Shown here in pieces: positions 18,245 to 27,106 of a stretch of 64,000 nucleotides of DNA; positions within the stretch are counted from its first letter, which is position 1, and every line of letters begins with the position of its first letter. The position numbers were made by a program, and so were the translations under genes. The stretch spans positions 4,402,001 to 4,466,000 of the forward strand of contig NZ_CP050451.1 of assembly GCF_014171595.1 (NCBI RefSeq), written 5' to 3'. The notes under the pieces are model-generated. The model had not been told where the DNA came from. It searched no databases and worked only from the letters and a program-made list of their open reading frames with translations. The DNA comes from Massilia sp. Se16.2.3. GTDB lineage: Bacteria; Pseudomonadota; Gammaproteobacteria; Burkholderiales; Burkholderiaceae_D.

Positions 18245-19143
18245 CGCTCGGGCGTGGTGAGGACAATTTCTTCGTCCTGCCCGATGCGCGCCATGAAGTC
18301 GCACGCACCCAGGCGGCGCTCTGGCATGACGGTACGCGCCACCGCATCGTCAACCTGAGCGACGCCATGCCGCTGTCCGTGAACGGCGAGGAACTGGCGC
18401 GTGGCCAGGATGCGCCCATCGGTCCCGGCGACCAGATCAGGATCGGGGTGTACCTGATCGGGGCGCACGCCGCGCCGATTGCCTCGAACGAATTGCAGGC
18501 GCTGAAAGAGGCCTTCCTGCGCGGCGCCGGCATCGCGCCCGACGCCATTTCGGCCGAGCTGACGCCGCAGATGATGGAAACCATCGGCAAGCTGATGGCT
18601 ACCTCGATCCAGGGCACGATCGACCTGCTGGCCCTGCGCTCGCTGGTCAGGCAGGAAGTGAAGGCGGACGTGACGATGGTTGTCGTGCGCAACAATAATC
18701 CGCTCAAGTTTTTCAGCGACAGCCAGACCGTGCTGACGCAGATGCTGCGCAAGAAGATGCCCGGCTTTATGGAGCCGCTCGAATCGCTGGAAGACGCCTA
18801 CCTCGACTTGCGGGCGCACCAGATGGGCGTCGTCGCCGGCGTGCGCACCGGCATGCAGGCGATGCTGGCGCGCCTGAAGCCGACCCATATCGACAGTGGC
18901 CTCGGCGCCCCCTCGCTGCTCGACAAACTGCTGCCATGGCGGCGCGAAGCCGGCATGTGGCAGGCCTATGCCGGGCAGCATGCGGCCGTGGCCGGCGAAT
19001 CCCAGGACCAGTTGTTCGGTCCGGCGTTCCTCGAGGCCTACGAGGCCGAAATCGAGCGCGTGAACGCTCATCCCGGTGCCCATCTCACCGTCAACCGCGC
19101 ACCCGCGTCACGCGCCAACGCACATGTCGTCCCCGCCAAATAA
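18163..19143 (+). CDS. tagH: TagH-like FHA protein (type VI secretion-associated FHA family)
   Basis: A cytoplasmic protein of 326 residues. The N-terminal FHA domain (residues 1-100: FGRERLTLGRGEDNFFVL, ARTQAALWHDG, LSVNGEEL) binds phosphothreonine. The C-terminal half (LLALRSLVRQEVKADVTMV, NNNPLKFFSDSQTVLTQML, GPAFLEAYEAEIERV) is the conserved domain of type VI secretion FHA proteins such as TagH/Fha. In type VI systems this protein is phosphorylated by PpkA and dephosphorylated by PppA to switch secretion. Here it is followed by exactly such a phosphatase and kinase, but no secretion structural genes are in the window. Its end overlaps the phosphatase start by 20 bp. Confidence 0.82.
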   Translation: MLKLEVASYDNAAPAAPLAALFGRERLTLGRGEDNFFVLPDARHEVARTQAALWHDGTRHRIVNLSDAMPLSVNGEELARGQDAPIGPGDQIRIGVYLIGAHAAPIASNELQALKEAFLRGAGIAPDAISAELTPQMMETIGKLMATSIQGTIDLLALRSLVRQEVKADVTMVVVRNNNPLKFFSDSQTVLTQMLRKKMPGFMEPLESLEDAYLDLRAHQMGVVAGVRTGMQAMLARLKPTHIDSGLGAPSLLDKLLPWRREAGMWQAYAGQHAAVAGESQDQLFGPAFLEAYEAEIERVNAHPGAHLTVNRAPASRANAHVVPAK

Positions 19144-19892
19144 ACCAGTCCAGCTCGAGTACGCAGCGATCAGCGAGATCGGCATGCGCTCGTCCAACCA
19201 GGATCACATCGGCCTGGCCCAGCGCGACGGCTTGCGCTGCTTCGTCGTCGCCGACGGCGCCGGCGGCCATCACGGCGGCGAGATCGCCTCGCGCGTGGTG
19301 GTCGACGCGCTGCTGGCCAGGTTCGACGCCGAAGCGTCCTTTGGTCCCCCGCGCCCTGCTCTCCTATGTGGAACACGCCTCCCGGCAGCTGGCGCTGGCG
19401 CGCCGTGGCAAGCCTGAACTGGCCGACATGAGCACCACGGTGGCGGCGCTGCTGGTCGACGGAGCCAATGCGCGTGCCGTGTGGGCGCACACGGGCGACA
19501 CCCGGCTCTACCTGTTTCGCGGCGGGCGCGTGCATGCCGTCACGCGCGACCACAGCCTGACCCAGCAACTGATCGACGCCGGCTATGCGCGGGCCGACCA
19601 GCTGCGCGTCCACCCGCAACGCAACATCCTGCTCGCCGCCGTCGGCACCGAGGGCGAAAGCGCCGCCAGCGCGACCGAAACGGCGGTCGACCTCGTGGAC
19701 GGCGACGCCTTCCTGGTCTGCACCGACGGCCTGTGGGAATGGGTGCTCGAGCACGAGATGGAGCAGGCACTTGCCGCGGCAAGCGACAGCCAGGCCTGGC
19801 TGGCGGCGCTATGCGCCATCGCCGACAATGCAGCGGTCCGGTCGGGCGGCAAACGCGACAATTACTCAGCGTACGCGATCCGCGTGCGATGA
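19124..19892 (+). pseudogene. PP2C-family Ser/Thr phosphatase (PppA-like), one apparent frameshift
   Basis: After correction about 255 residues. PP2C motifs appear in order: EIGMRSSNQDH, VVADGAGGHHGGEIAS (metal aspartate), MSTTVAALLV, HTGDTRLYLFRGG, TRDHSLTQQL, FLVCTDGLWEWV and the final DNYSAYAIRV. The frame changes at 19346-19350 in a run of five C; removing one C gives 256 codons. The metal-binding aspartates are all present, so the corrected protein should be active and reverse the partner kinase. The gene overlaps both neighbours (FHA protein before, kinase after), showing one operon. It belongs to the PppA/Stp type of phosphatase linked to FHA and kinase genes. Confidence 0.78.
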
Positions 19893-19906
19893 CAGGAACT
19901 CATTAC

Positions 19907-21749
19907 ATGAACGCAGACACGCGCAGCACAGCCGCGCGGCACATCAACGCCGGATCGGAAAACTGCCTCCCGATCGGCACCCGCCTGTCCGACTTCGAGA
20001 TCACGGGCGTGCTGGGCGAAGGCGGCTTCGGCATCGTCTATGTGGCCTATGACCACGCGCTGCAGCGCACCGTCGCGATCAAGGAATACATGCCGGGCGC
20101 GCTGACGATGCGCGCCGCCGGCGACGCTGTCTCCCTGCGCTCGGAGCGCCACCAGGAGACCTTCCGGCTCGGCCTGAAAAGCTTCATCAACGAGGCGCGC
20201 ATCCTGGCCCAGTTCGACCACCCCGCACTGGTGAAGGTCTACCGCTTCTGGGAGCAGAACAACACGGCCTATACGGCGATGAAGTTCTACGATGGCCGCA
20301 CGGTCAAGGACATCGTCACGAACAGCCCGGAGCTGGTCGACGAAGCCTGGTGCCGGCGGGTGACGGAGCAGATCCTGGGCGCGCTCGACATGCTCTACAC
20401 GATGCGCATCCTGCACCGCGACATCTCGCCCGACAACATCATCGTGCAGGAAAACGGCGACGCCGTGCTGCTCGACTTCGGCTCGGCGCGCCAGATCATC
20501 GGCGACGCGACGCGCGGGCTGACCGTCATCCTCAAGCCAGGCTACGCGCCAGTCGAACAGTATGCGGGCGACGCCTCGCTCGAACAGGGCCCCTACACGG
20601 ACCTGTACGCGCTGTCGGCGGTGCTGTATTTCGCGATCACGAAGACGCCGCCGGCGACCTCGATCGGCCGCATGATCAACGATCCGATCGTGCCCCTGGG
20701 GGTGCAGGCGCCGGCGGGCTATGGCGCGGCGCTGCTGGCCGCCATCGACAAGGGCCTGGCGGTGATGGCGCAGGACCGTCCGCAGACGATCGACGCCTTC
20801 CGCGCGCTGCTGGGCATTGCATCGGGCGGACCGCTGGCTCCGCGAGGTACGAGCGCCCCGCCGCCGAGCCCGGCCCCGGCCCCGGCCCCGGCCGCCACCC
20901 AGGCCGAGGCGCCAGCCACGCCGGAGAGCGCGCCGGCTACCAGCGACAAGGCGACGCCAGCTCGGCGGCTGAGCGACCAGGTCGCGCCAGCGGCGACACC
21001 GGAGACGGCGCCAGTCCAGGCCGTACCGAATTTCACTCCCGCGCCCGACCGGCGCCGCCTGTTCCCCGGGCGCCGGCGCGGCGGGCCTGCTGGCCATCGG
21101 TGCCGCGGGCCTGTATGCGCTGGTGGAATCCTCGCGCGGGGATACGTTCGTGCTGGCGCAACCGCAGCCCCGCCCGCCCGTGGCGGCGCCCGCTCCTGAC
21201 CCGGCCACGCCGGCCGCGGCCGCAGCGCCCCTGGCGGACGCGGAGGCGGCCCCGGACAGCGCAGCACCGACGCCGGGCGCTGCCCACGGCTCGGCGGTCG
21301 CTGGCGTGGCAAGTCCGATGCCGGTCGACGGCGTGGCAGCTGCAAGCGCGCCTGCGGCCGCGATCCCCGGCGGGAATGGCGGCGCCGCTGCGAACACACC
21401 AGCGGCGACGGCCTCGCCCGCAGTCGCCGGCTCGGCTCCGGTCACGACCGTGTTGAACACGGAACTGGCGATGTTGGAGGACACGTCCCCGAGCGCGGCG
21501 CAGAAGGCGGACGCCAGGCGTCCGGCCGCGCCGGTGAGCGCGAGCTACAAACTGCGCATCAAGCCCTGGGGCACCCTGTACGTCGACGGCAAACCGCGTG
21601 GCGTCTCGCCGCCGCTGAAACAGATCGTGCTCACGCCGGGCAAGCACACGATCCGCGTCGTCAATCCGGGCTTCCCCGAGTACGTGACGACGATCCAGGT
21701 CGGCAAGAACAAGTCCGGGGCCATCGAGCACGATTTCGCTGCCCACTGA
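19907..21749 (+). pseudogene. Transmembrane Ser/Thr protein kinase with PEGA domain (PpkA/PknB-type), one apparent frameshift
   Basis: After correction about 613 residues. The cytoplasmic kinase domain has glycine loop LGEGGFGIVYVA (residues 36-47), lysine in VAIKEYMP, HRDISPDN near 170, DFGSAR near 190 and GYAPVEQY in the activation segment. A long Ala/Pro linker follows, then a membrane helix (GLLAIGAAGLYALV), a second Ala/Pro-rich stretch, and a C-terminal PEGA domain (LYVDGKPRGVSPPLKQIVL, TPGKHTIRVVNPGF) outside the membrane. The frame shifts at 21068-21070, where GGG should be GG, just before the helix. An ATG at 19889 overlaps the phosphatase stop, but the ATG at 19907 has AGGA at good distance. 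It is the likely kinase for the FHA proteins nearby. Confidence 0.78.
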
Positions 21750-21754
21750 TGGCC

Positions 21755-21772
21755 GGCGCCTGGCCAGGCGCC
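21755..21772. terminator. Perfect 18-bp palindrome between convergent genes
   Basis: GGCGCCTGG followed by its exact complement lies in the 30 bp between the kinase stop and the stop of the convergent gene. It can form a hairpin on both transcripts. There is no clear T run, so termination is plausible but unproven. Confidence 0.4.
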
Positions 21773-21779
21773 CCGTCGT

Positions 21780-22649
21780 TCACCAGGGCTTGAAGTACAC
21801 GACCTCGAATACCGGCCCGGTCTTTTCCTGGCCAAGGGCATTCCTGTACGTGGTAATGGCCGAATAGCGGCCTACGAGATCGAAGCCGCCTTCGATGCGC
21901 GCGTTGGCAAAGTACGCTTCCTGCAAGGCCTTCGGTACCAGCACCTTGAAATAGTCCGTGCTCTCGGGGACGTTCAGCTGGCGGCCGATGCCGCGCAGGT
22001 TGTACACGGCAAGGTTCATCTGGTCGACCTGCGACATCGTCGGCACGGCAAAGAACACCGGCCTGGCGTCGGCATGCTTGATGCGTCCGTGCAGGTAGTA
22101 CAGCGCGCCGTCGGGCCTGAGCTTGGGCGAGCTGACGATGCCGTCGCCCGGACGGGCGCCATGCACGATCGCCGCTTCCTCGAGGTTATCCGGCTTGACG
22201 CGGCCCGACTTCAGGTCGGCATGCCTTTGCGCGATGGCCTGTTGCTTTTCCAGTTCCGCCGTCCGTGCGCGCTCGGCCTGCGCGATGCGCTCGCGCTCGG
22301 CCTCCTGCTGTCCCTGTTTGCGGCTGTCGAACGCGGCGGCGAAGTCCGCTTCACAGGTGTCGAAACAACTGGCGCGCAGGGTGCCCGCCTCTTGCCGGAC
22401 AGCGGCGCAGAACGACGCGATCGTGTCTTCCGGCTCGATGCGGGTGCGCTCCAGCGCCGACTTCATCACGCCCTTGGCGACGTAGGCGTGTCCTTCGCTG
22501 CACTGGTTCGATTTGTCGAAGGTATTGGCGAGCCATTTTCCCACTGGGGATGCCTGCGCGCCGAATTCGAGTGGGGATGCCTGCGCGCCGGAAGGGAGCG
22601 ACGCCGCTGCCAATGCAAGCATGACGGCCGATGTGGTGATGGATTTCAT
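21780..22649 (-). CDS. Secreted protein of unknown function with duplicated signal-cleavage segment
   Basis: A protein of 289 residues starting at the ATG at 22649. It has a signal peptide (MKSITTSAVMLALAAASLPS) and a cleavage region where GAQASP occurs twice, nine residues apart. A cysteine-containing helical part follows (FCAAVRQEAGTLRASCFDTC, four Cys within about 40 residues), then a charged coiled-coil (EAERERIAQAERARTAELEK) and a beta-rich C terminus (GFDLVGRYSAITTYRNALGQ). I do not recognise the family. It follows the lipoprotein gene by 53 bp on the same strand, so they are probably co-transcribed, and it is convergent with the kinase operon. Confidence 0.7.
   Translation of the reverse strand: MKSITTSAVMLALAAASLPSGAQASPLEFGAQASPVGKWLANTFDKSNQCSEGHAYVAKGVMKSALERTRIEPEDTIASFCAAVRQEAGTLRASCFDTCEADFAAAFDSRKQGQQEAERERIAQAERARTAELEKQQAIAQRHADLKSGRVKPDNLEEAAIVHGARPGDGIVSSPKLRPDGALYYLHGRIKHADARPVFFAVPTMSQVDQMNLAVYNLRGIGRQLNVPESTDYFKVLVPKALQEAYFANARIEGGFDLVGRYSAITTYRNALGQEKTGPVFEVVYFKPW
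22545..22590. repeat. 19-bp direct repeat, period 27 bp, inside a coding region
   Basis: The same 19 bases occur at 22545-22563 and 22572-22590. The period of 27 bp keeps frame and duplicates nine residues around the predicted signal-peptide cleavage site of the secreted protein at 21780-22649. It looks like a recent tandem duplication. Confidence 0.85.
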
Positions 22650-22702
22650 GGTGAGCTTTCGATGATCGTGAAACGCGCCGTGGCGCGCTGCCGGCAGCCG
22701 GC

Positions 22703-23776
22703 TTACTGCGGCGCCGGCGCCGGATACAGGGCAAAGTGCTTCGGCAGCGTGTCGATGCTGCCGGCACGGTCGAACACGCCCAGGTCGCCCGACGCGGTGA
22801 CCTGGTAGTAGTCGCCATGGGCGCTGCCGATGACGGCATAGCGCCCGTTCGAGCGCGCCCGCAGCAGCTCGCCACGGTCGCCGCTGGCGCAATAGGCGCT
22901 GCGGTCCACCTTGTACACCTTGCCGCCCACGCGTTCGAGACTGGTGGTGAGGTTGAAGCCGAAGGTCACCCAGGTGCCGATGATCTCGCGCTGGCGCACC
23001 GGCGGCAGCTTCGTCCCGTCGGTCGATCCGATCCCCGGCTCTTTCGCGTCCACGCAGGCATAACGGTCGCCGCGCTCGTCCTTGAGAAGGCGCCGGTTCA
23101 GGTCGATCTTGCGCTCGCCATCTTCTTCCATGCGCGCGATCCAGTTGCCGCTCTCCCCCGCCGTCACGCCTGCGGGATACAGGAACAGCTTCGAGCGTGT
23201 CATGCGATACGAGCGGCAGGTCTCGCCTATCCTGCCGGCGAGGTGTTCGAGCGCCGCCGTCACCTGGCTTTCGGTCGGGCGCAAGGCCGGGTCCTGCAGC
23301 GTGAAGGAGGCATTGACCCAGGACTGGTCCGCCGTATCGCGCGAGAGGTACTCCGATACCGTCACCCCGCCGAGGCCCGGTACCTCGACGGTGAGCTGGG
23401 GGTGCAGGGAGTCGGCACAGGTCGGGGTCGCCGCCACCTGGCGCGGCACCGCGTCTTCGCCATCGACAGAGGCGACAAAGCGGCAGCGCCCTTCCGGCTC
23501 GACGCTGCACGAGAAGGTCGTCAGGCCAAGCTTCCTGTCGGCGCCGCCCCGGTCTTCCATCACATCGGCGTGACAGTTGCGCGTCGCCTCGTCGGTTGCG
23601 CCCTCGTCGCAGTAACGCGGTTCATAGCGGGTCGCGCGGGTTTGCAGGCCGGCGACGTGGGTGACCAGGTTCGCGCGGGCCGTCTCATCGGCGGTCTTCG
23701 GCGGCGGCGCGGGCCGGTCGCAGCCCAGCAATGCTGCGCCAAGGAGGAGTGCTGCGACAAATTTCAGGGCTGGCAT
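22703..23776 (-). CDS. Predicted lipoprotein of unknown function
   Basis: About 357 residues from the ATG at 23776, which gives a compact lipoprotein signal (MPALKFVAALLLGAALLGC) with the lipobox cysteine at residue 19. An upstream ATG at 23797 would give a less typical signal. The mature protein has several cysteines that could form disulfides (CDEG, NCHADV, FSCSVEPEGRC, CADSLHP, ETCRSY, YACVDA, YCASGD) and beta-rich repeats. No known domain is recognised. It is the first gene of a two-gene unit with the secreted protein downstream. Location next to the kinase operon is suggestive but no functional link can be shown. Confidence 0.7.
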   Translation of the reverse strand: MPALKFVAALLLGAALLGCDRPAPPPKTADETARANLVTHVAGLQTRATRYEPRYCDEGATDEATRNCHADVMEDRGGADRKLGLTTFSCSVEPEGRCRFVASVDGEDAVPRQVAATPTCADSLHPQLTVEVPGLGGVTVSEYLSRDTADQSWVNASFTLQDPALRPTESQVTAALEHLAGRIGETCRSYRMTRSKLFLYPAGVTAGESGNWIARMEEDGERKIDLNRRLLKDERGDRYACVDAKEPGIGSTDGTKLPPVRQREIIGTWVTFGFNLTTSLERVGGKVYKVDRSAYCASGDRGELLRARSNGRYAVIGSAHGDYYQVTASGDLGVFDRAGSIDTLPKHFALYPAPAPQ

Positions 23777-23842
23777 CGGTATCGTGGAATGATGCATTCC
23801 CGGACGCGGGATGGCCAGGATGATGCGGGAGCAGCATCATAC

Positions 23843-23870
23843 TCGATAGTTTCTCTTGCAAAACTATCGA
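23843..23870. promoter_or_regulatory. Perfect 10-bp inverted repeat upstream of the lipoprotein gene
   Basis: TCGATAGTTT at 23843-23852 is repeated in inverted form at 23861-23870 with an 8-base spacer. It sits 67 bp before the lipoprotein start and 178 bp after the stop of the TPR gene, all on the minus strand. It could be an operator or a terminator hairpin; no T run follows, which favours an operator. Confidence 0.45.
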
Positions 23871-24047
23871 ATTCTCGTGGCAACGATTTTTAGTCGCTGA
23901 AACGCCTGGGCGGATTCGGCATCTGGAACCGCGCCGAAGCTCGGCCTGGCGGCCGATGGGTGCCAACCGACTTGATCCGGTTGTACGTTTCATGCGCGTT
24001 GTGGCCGGACCGGCCGTGGCAATCCGACTGTCCGGCCAGACTGGAAC

Positions 24048-25025
24048 CTATTCAGGCATGCTCGTCGTGTCGGCGGCAGGCCTGGCGCGCTCGAGCGCAG
24101 CGGCCACCACGGCAAGCGTGGGGCAGCTCTCGGCATTGCGGACGATGCTCGTTAGATCAGGATAGAGATCCTGGGCCTGTGCAAAAGCGCTTCCGCCCGT
24201 TTCGATATCCTCGGGAGCCTGCGCCCATTTCCGGTACAGGGCGGCAGCGAGCCAATAACGGCCAGCGCCGTAGTCCATGATGTCGAGTGCCTGGCGCCCG
24301 TGAATGATGGCGCCTTCGAAATCGGCTTTCCAACACAGCAGGAATTGCGCGTAATCGCCGTGGGTCCAAGCCATATGCGGACGGAATGCAATGCGCTTCC
24401 TGTACATCGCATCAGCCTCGTCGAGATTTCCGATGTTGAGGTAATACGTGGTCATGCCCACCAGTGCGGCGCTCATGGCCTTGGTGTTGCGTGTCCCGCT
24501 AGCGAGCACGCGCCGATAGCGTACCGCTGCGTCTTCATACTTTTCTTCGTCATTGAGCAAGTCGGCCCAGTTGTTCTCCAGCCATGGATCAGTGGTACCT
24601 AGTTTTTCCGCCTTTGCCAGTGCAGCTAGCGCGTCCTGGTGTCGCCCCATCAGCTTGTAGAGATGCCCGTATAGCACGAACGCTTCGGCATAATGGGGAC
24701 GAATGCTGATTGCTTTCTGCAGTGCCGCGTCGGCTGCCTCCAGTGCACCCGGCTTGAAACGCAGTGAATGCAAGTGGCCTTCCAGCATGAAATACCTTGC
24801 CATCTCCCGGTATGCGGGAGCATAGCGAGGATATACCCTCAGTACCTCTTCCAGTTCCTTCCGCACCGCTACCAGCGCTTCGCCATCGCCGTGATATTCG
24901 TCGATCAGGTTCACAGCGCGGTCGAACTTCGCGGCATAGGATCGCTTCAATGGAGCGGGTTCGGCAGCCGTTGCGCTTGCGAGCACACAGGCGAACAGCG
25001 CCGCAGCGGCGAGACATTTCTTCAT
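24048..25025 (-). CDS. Secreted tetratricopeptide-repeat protein
   Basis: A protein of 325 residues from the ATG at 25025 (GGAT just upstream) with a signal peptide (MKKCLAAAALFACVLASATA). At least four TPR-like helical hairpins follow (ALQKAISIRPHYAEAFVLYG, HLYKLMGRHQDALAALAKAE, NNWADLLNDEEKYEDAAVRY, GNLDEADAMYRKRIAFRPH). It is probably a periplasmic scaffold for protein contacts; partner unknown. Its base composition is somewhat less GC-rich than its neighbours. It stands alone, divergent from the flavoprotein gene at 25266. Confidence 0.75.
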   Translation of the reverse strand: MKKCLAAAALFACVLASATAAEPAPLKRSYAAKFDRAVNLIDEYHGDGEALVAVRKELEEVLRVYPRYAPAYREMARYFMLEGHLHSLRFKPGALEAADAALQKAISIRPHYAEAFVLYGHLYKLMGRHQDALAALAKAEKLGTTDPWLENNWADLLNDEEKYEDAAVRYRRVLASGTRNTKAMSAALVGMTTYYLNIGNLDEADAMYRKRIAFRPHMAWTHGDYAQFLLCWKADFEGAIIHGRQALDIMDYGAGRYWLAAALYRKWAQAPEDIETGGSAFAQAQDLYPDLTSIVRNAESCPTLAVVAAALERARPAADTTSMPE

Positions 25026-25265
25026 ATAGATCCAGGTAAAATCCTGCAGGTTATCAGTAGTTTCTGCCAATATGGTAACCTAAAGTAGACTACAGTTAAC
25101 CATCACTACAGTTGCGCCGGTTCGTTGAAGGCGGGCAGCAGCCTTGCCAGCGCTGATAGCGGATACAAGCTCACCTTCAAGCGCGCTAGCGCCCCGTCCG
25201 CCCTGGCATGCCATCTGGTGTACTCTTGCGTAGTCCTTCGATTCCACCGTCTCCCGGTGCCGCCC

Positions 25266-25877
25266 ATGTCCAGCCATTTGATCACCGACCTTGCCGCGCT
25301 CGAGTCACTGTTCGGCCCGGTCGCTCCCCCATCCATCGCCAAGGAAACCGACCGTCTGCATCCGGTGTATGCGCGCTGGATCGAACAGGCGCGCTTTGCC
25401 CTGCTGTCAACCAGCGGGCCGCAAGGCCTGGACGTGTCGCCCCGGGGCGACGCGGGTCACCTGGTGCGCATCGTCGACGAACACACCCTGCTGCTGCCCG
25501 AGCGGCGCGGCAACAACCGCATCGACAGCCTGCGCAACCTGATTGCGGACCCACGCATCGGCTTGCTCTTCCTGATCCCGGGTGTAGGGGAAACCCTGCG
25601 GGTGCGCGGCCAAGCGGAAATCAGCGTCGCGCCGGACCTGCTTGATTCGTTCGCGGTGGAGGGCAAGCGGCCGATCTGCGTGCTGCGCGTCGCCGTCGAG
25701 AAGGTATTCTTCCAGTGCGCGCGCGCGATCCTGCGCTCGCGGCTCTGGCACGTGGACGAGCACGACAGGTCGAAGGTTCCGACGCCTGGCAAGATGCTGG
25801 CGGAACTGACTGCAGGCTTCGACGGCGACAGCTACGACCGTGCCTTGCCGCAGCGCCAGCGTGACTCCCTCTATTGA
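25266..25877 (+). CDS. Pyridoxamine 5'-phosphate oxidase-family FMN protein
   Basis: A split-barrel flavoprotein of 203 residues. Visible family features are the early strand FALLSTSGPQGLDVSPRGDAG, then LLLPERRGNNRIDSLRNL, LLFLIPGVGETLRVRGQAEI and VEKVFFQCARAILRSRLW. The SPRGD and ERRGN-R segments are typical of the MSMEG_1061-type subfamily of FMN-dependent PPOX proteins, whose substrates are mostly unknown. It is cytoplasmic. It is not PdxH, because the length and active-site pattern differ. Single gene, divergent from the TPR gene with a 240-bp spacer holding a short direct repeat. Confidence 0.85.
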   Translation: MSSHLITDLAALESLFGPVAPPSIAKETDRLHPVYARWIEQARFALLSTSGPQGLDVSPRGDAGHLVRIVDEHTLLLPERRGNNRIDSLRNLIADPRIGLLFLIPGVGETLRVRGQAEISVAPDLLDSFAVEGKRPICVLRVAVEKVFFQCARAILRSRLWHVDEHDRSKVPTPGKMLAELTAGFDGDSYDRALPQRQRDSLY

Positions 25878-25953
25878 CACCCAGCCGCCGGGCTGCGCCT
25901 GGAGGTGGGAAGAATCATGTTCCGCGGAAGCGGATCGGAACGAAAGGATGGTC

Positions 25954-26472
25954 ATGCGCCTGCCGCAACGAGCAGCACTGCTTGCCGTGGTCCTGGGGGG
26001 CAGTCCTGTCGGGGCGTGGCCCGCGCCGGCGCCCGAGCCTGTAGTTGCTCCCGCCAAGCGCAATGTGTGCAAACCCTGTGTCATGCCGAGCCTGCCTTCT
26101 CCCCTGCCCCGGCGAGGAGCCGTGCTGTCGTACGGCGCGGTCAACAGCCAGGTGTCGACCTGGTACGCGGTCGACCTGGATCGCGGAGAAGCAACGCGCA
26201 TGCTGGCTCGCCTCGACCGCAGCATGGGCAAGCACGGCGTGCTCGAGCGCGTCACGGGGCGCTTGTCCGCCGCGCAATCGTCGGCGCTGTCGCAACTGAC
26301 CGCCCGCATCTGGGCGAGCAGCAACCCGCTGCCGACGCAGATGGCGACCGATGTCGTCTGGGATCTGTGGCTGCTGGACGGCGGTGATGTGCGACGGGAG
26401 TTCGGTCCGGGCCGGCCCGCTGGCATGGCCCAGGATCTTGCCCGGACCATGCAGGAAGTGGTCGGGCTGTAG
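25954..26472 (+). CDS. Secreted protein of unknown function
   Basis: About 172 residues. The ATG at 25954 is favoured over one two codons upstream because AAAGG is then correctly spaced. The signal peptide (MRLPQRAALLAVVLGGSPVGAWPAP) is followed by a Pro-rich stretch with two cysteines (VCKPC) and a compact domain (YAVDLDRGEATRMLARLDRS, AAQSSALSQLTARIWASSN, DVVWDLWLLDGGDVRREFGP). No family is recognised. It follows the flavoprotein gene by 76 bp on the same strand. Confidence 0.6.
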   Translation: MRLPQRAALLAVVLGGSPVGAWPAPAPEPVVAPAKRNVCKPCVMPSLPSPLPRRGAVLSYGAVNSQVSTWYAVDLDRGEATRMLARLDRSMGKHGVLERVTGRLSAAQSSALSQLTARIWASSNPLPTQMATDVVWDLWLLDGGDVRREFGPGRPAGMAQDLARTMQEVVGL

Positions 26473-26514
26473 AACGCGGCTGTCCAGGAAAACGTTCCGG
26501 ACTAGCAGACTCAT

Positions 26515-26544
26515 GTAGCGTGGGCGCGAGAGCCCAGCCTACGC
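26515..26544. repeat. REP-like hairpin (GTAGCGTGGGC...GCCCAGCCTACG)
   Basis: An imperfect inverted repeat between two convergent genes (ends at 26472 and 26591). It resembles the element at 46191-46226: both start GTAG-G/C-GTGG and fold through a GGRC/GYCC stem. It is probably one copy of a dispersed repeat family of this genus and may also end both transcripts. Confidence 0.55.
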
Positions 26545-26590
26545 AAGCCGGGGTCGCAAGGCTTCGGAAGAATGGATGGCGCAGCGCCAG

Positions 26591-27100
26591 CTACGCGGCC
26601 TTGATCAACAAAGCCACGGCCTCGGCCGCCATGCCCTCTTCCCGCCCCAGGTAACCCAGCTTCTCGTTGGTCTTGGCCTTGACATTCACCTGCTGCGGCG
26701 ACACGCCCAGGTCTTCGGCGATGCGCGAGACCATTTGCGGGATGTGCGGCGCCATCTTCGGCTGCTGGGCAATGATGGTGGCGTCGACGTTGCCGATGGT
26801 GTAGCCGGTGGCGAGCACGCGGTTGGCCGCCTCGCGCAGCAGCACGCGCGAATCGGCGCCTGCGAACATGGGGTCGGTGTCGGGGAAATGCTTGCCGATG
26901 TCGCCCGGGGCGGCCGCGCCCAGCAGCGCGTCGATGATCGCGTGCAGCAGGACGTCGGCGTCCGAGTGGCCGAACAGGCCGAGCCGGTGCGGGATGGTCA
27001 CGCCGCCGACGATCAGCTTGCGGCCCTCGACCAGCCGGTGGCAGTCATAGCCGGTGCCGATGCGAAACGGCGGGGTCGGGTTGTAGGATGCGAGTGCCAT
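26591..27100 (-). CDS. ispF: 2-C-methyl-D-erythritol 2,4-cyclodiphosphate synthase
   Basis: An MEP-pathway enzyme of 169 residues forming the cyclic diphosphate for isoprenoid synthesis; a homotrimer with zinc. Metal ligands are seen as D19 and H21 in GYDCHRL, and the family signature [19 protein letters not shown] follows, then [11 protein letters not shown] and a C-terminal [13 protein letters not shown]. The gene follows ispD by 6 bp, the common ispDF order, and is the last gene of the long minus-strand run starting at nuoA. Confidence 0.97.
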   Translation of the reverse strand: MALASYNPTPPFRIGTGYDCHRLVEGRKLIVGGVTIPHRLGLFGHSDADVLLHAIIDALLGAAAPGDIGKHFPDTDPMFAGADSRVLLREAANRVLATGYTIGNVDATIIAQQPKMAPHIPQMVSRIAEDLGVSPQQVNVKAKTNEKLGYLGREEGMAAEAVALLIKAA

Positions 27101-27106
27101 GATCGG

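Noticed and set aside
17765..21749. A type VI secretion gene cluster
   Set aside because: Only the regulatory trio is present; no sheath, baseplate, Hcp, VgrG or ClpV genes are seen in the window.
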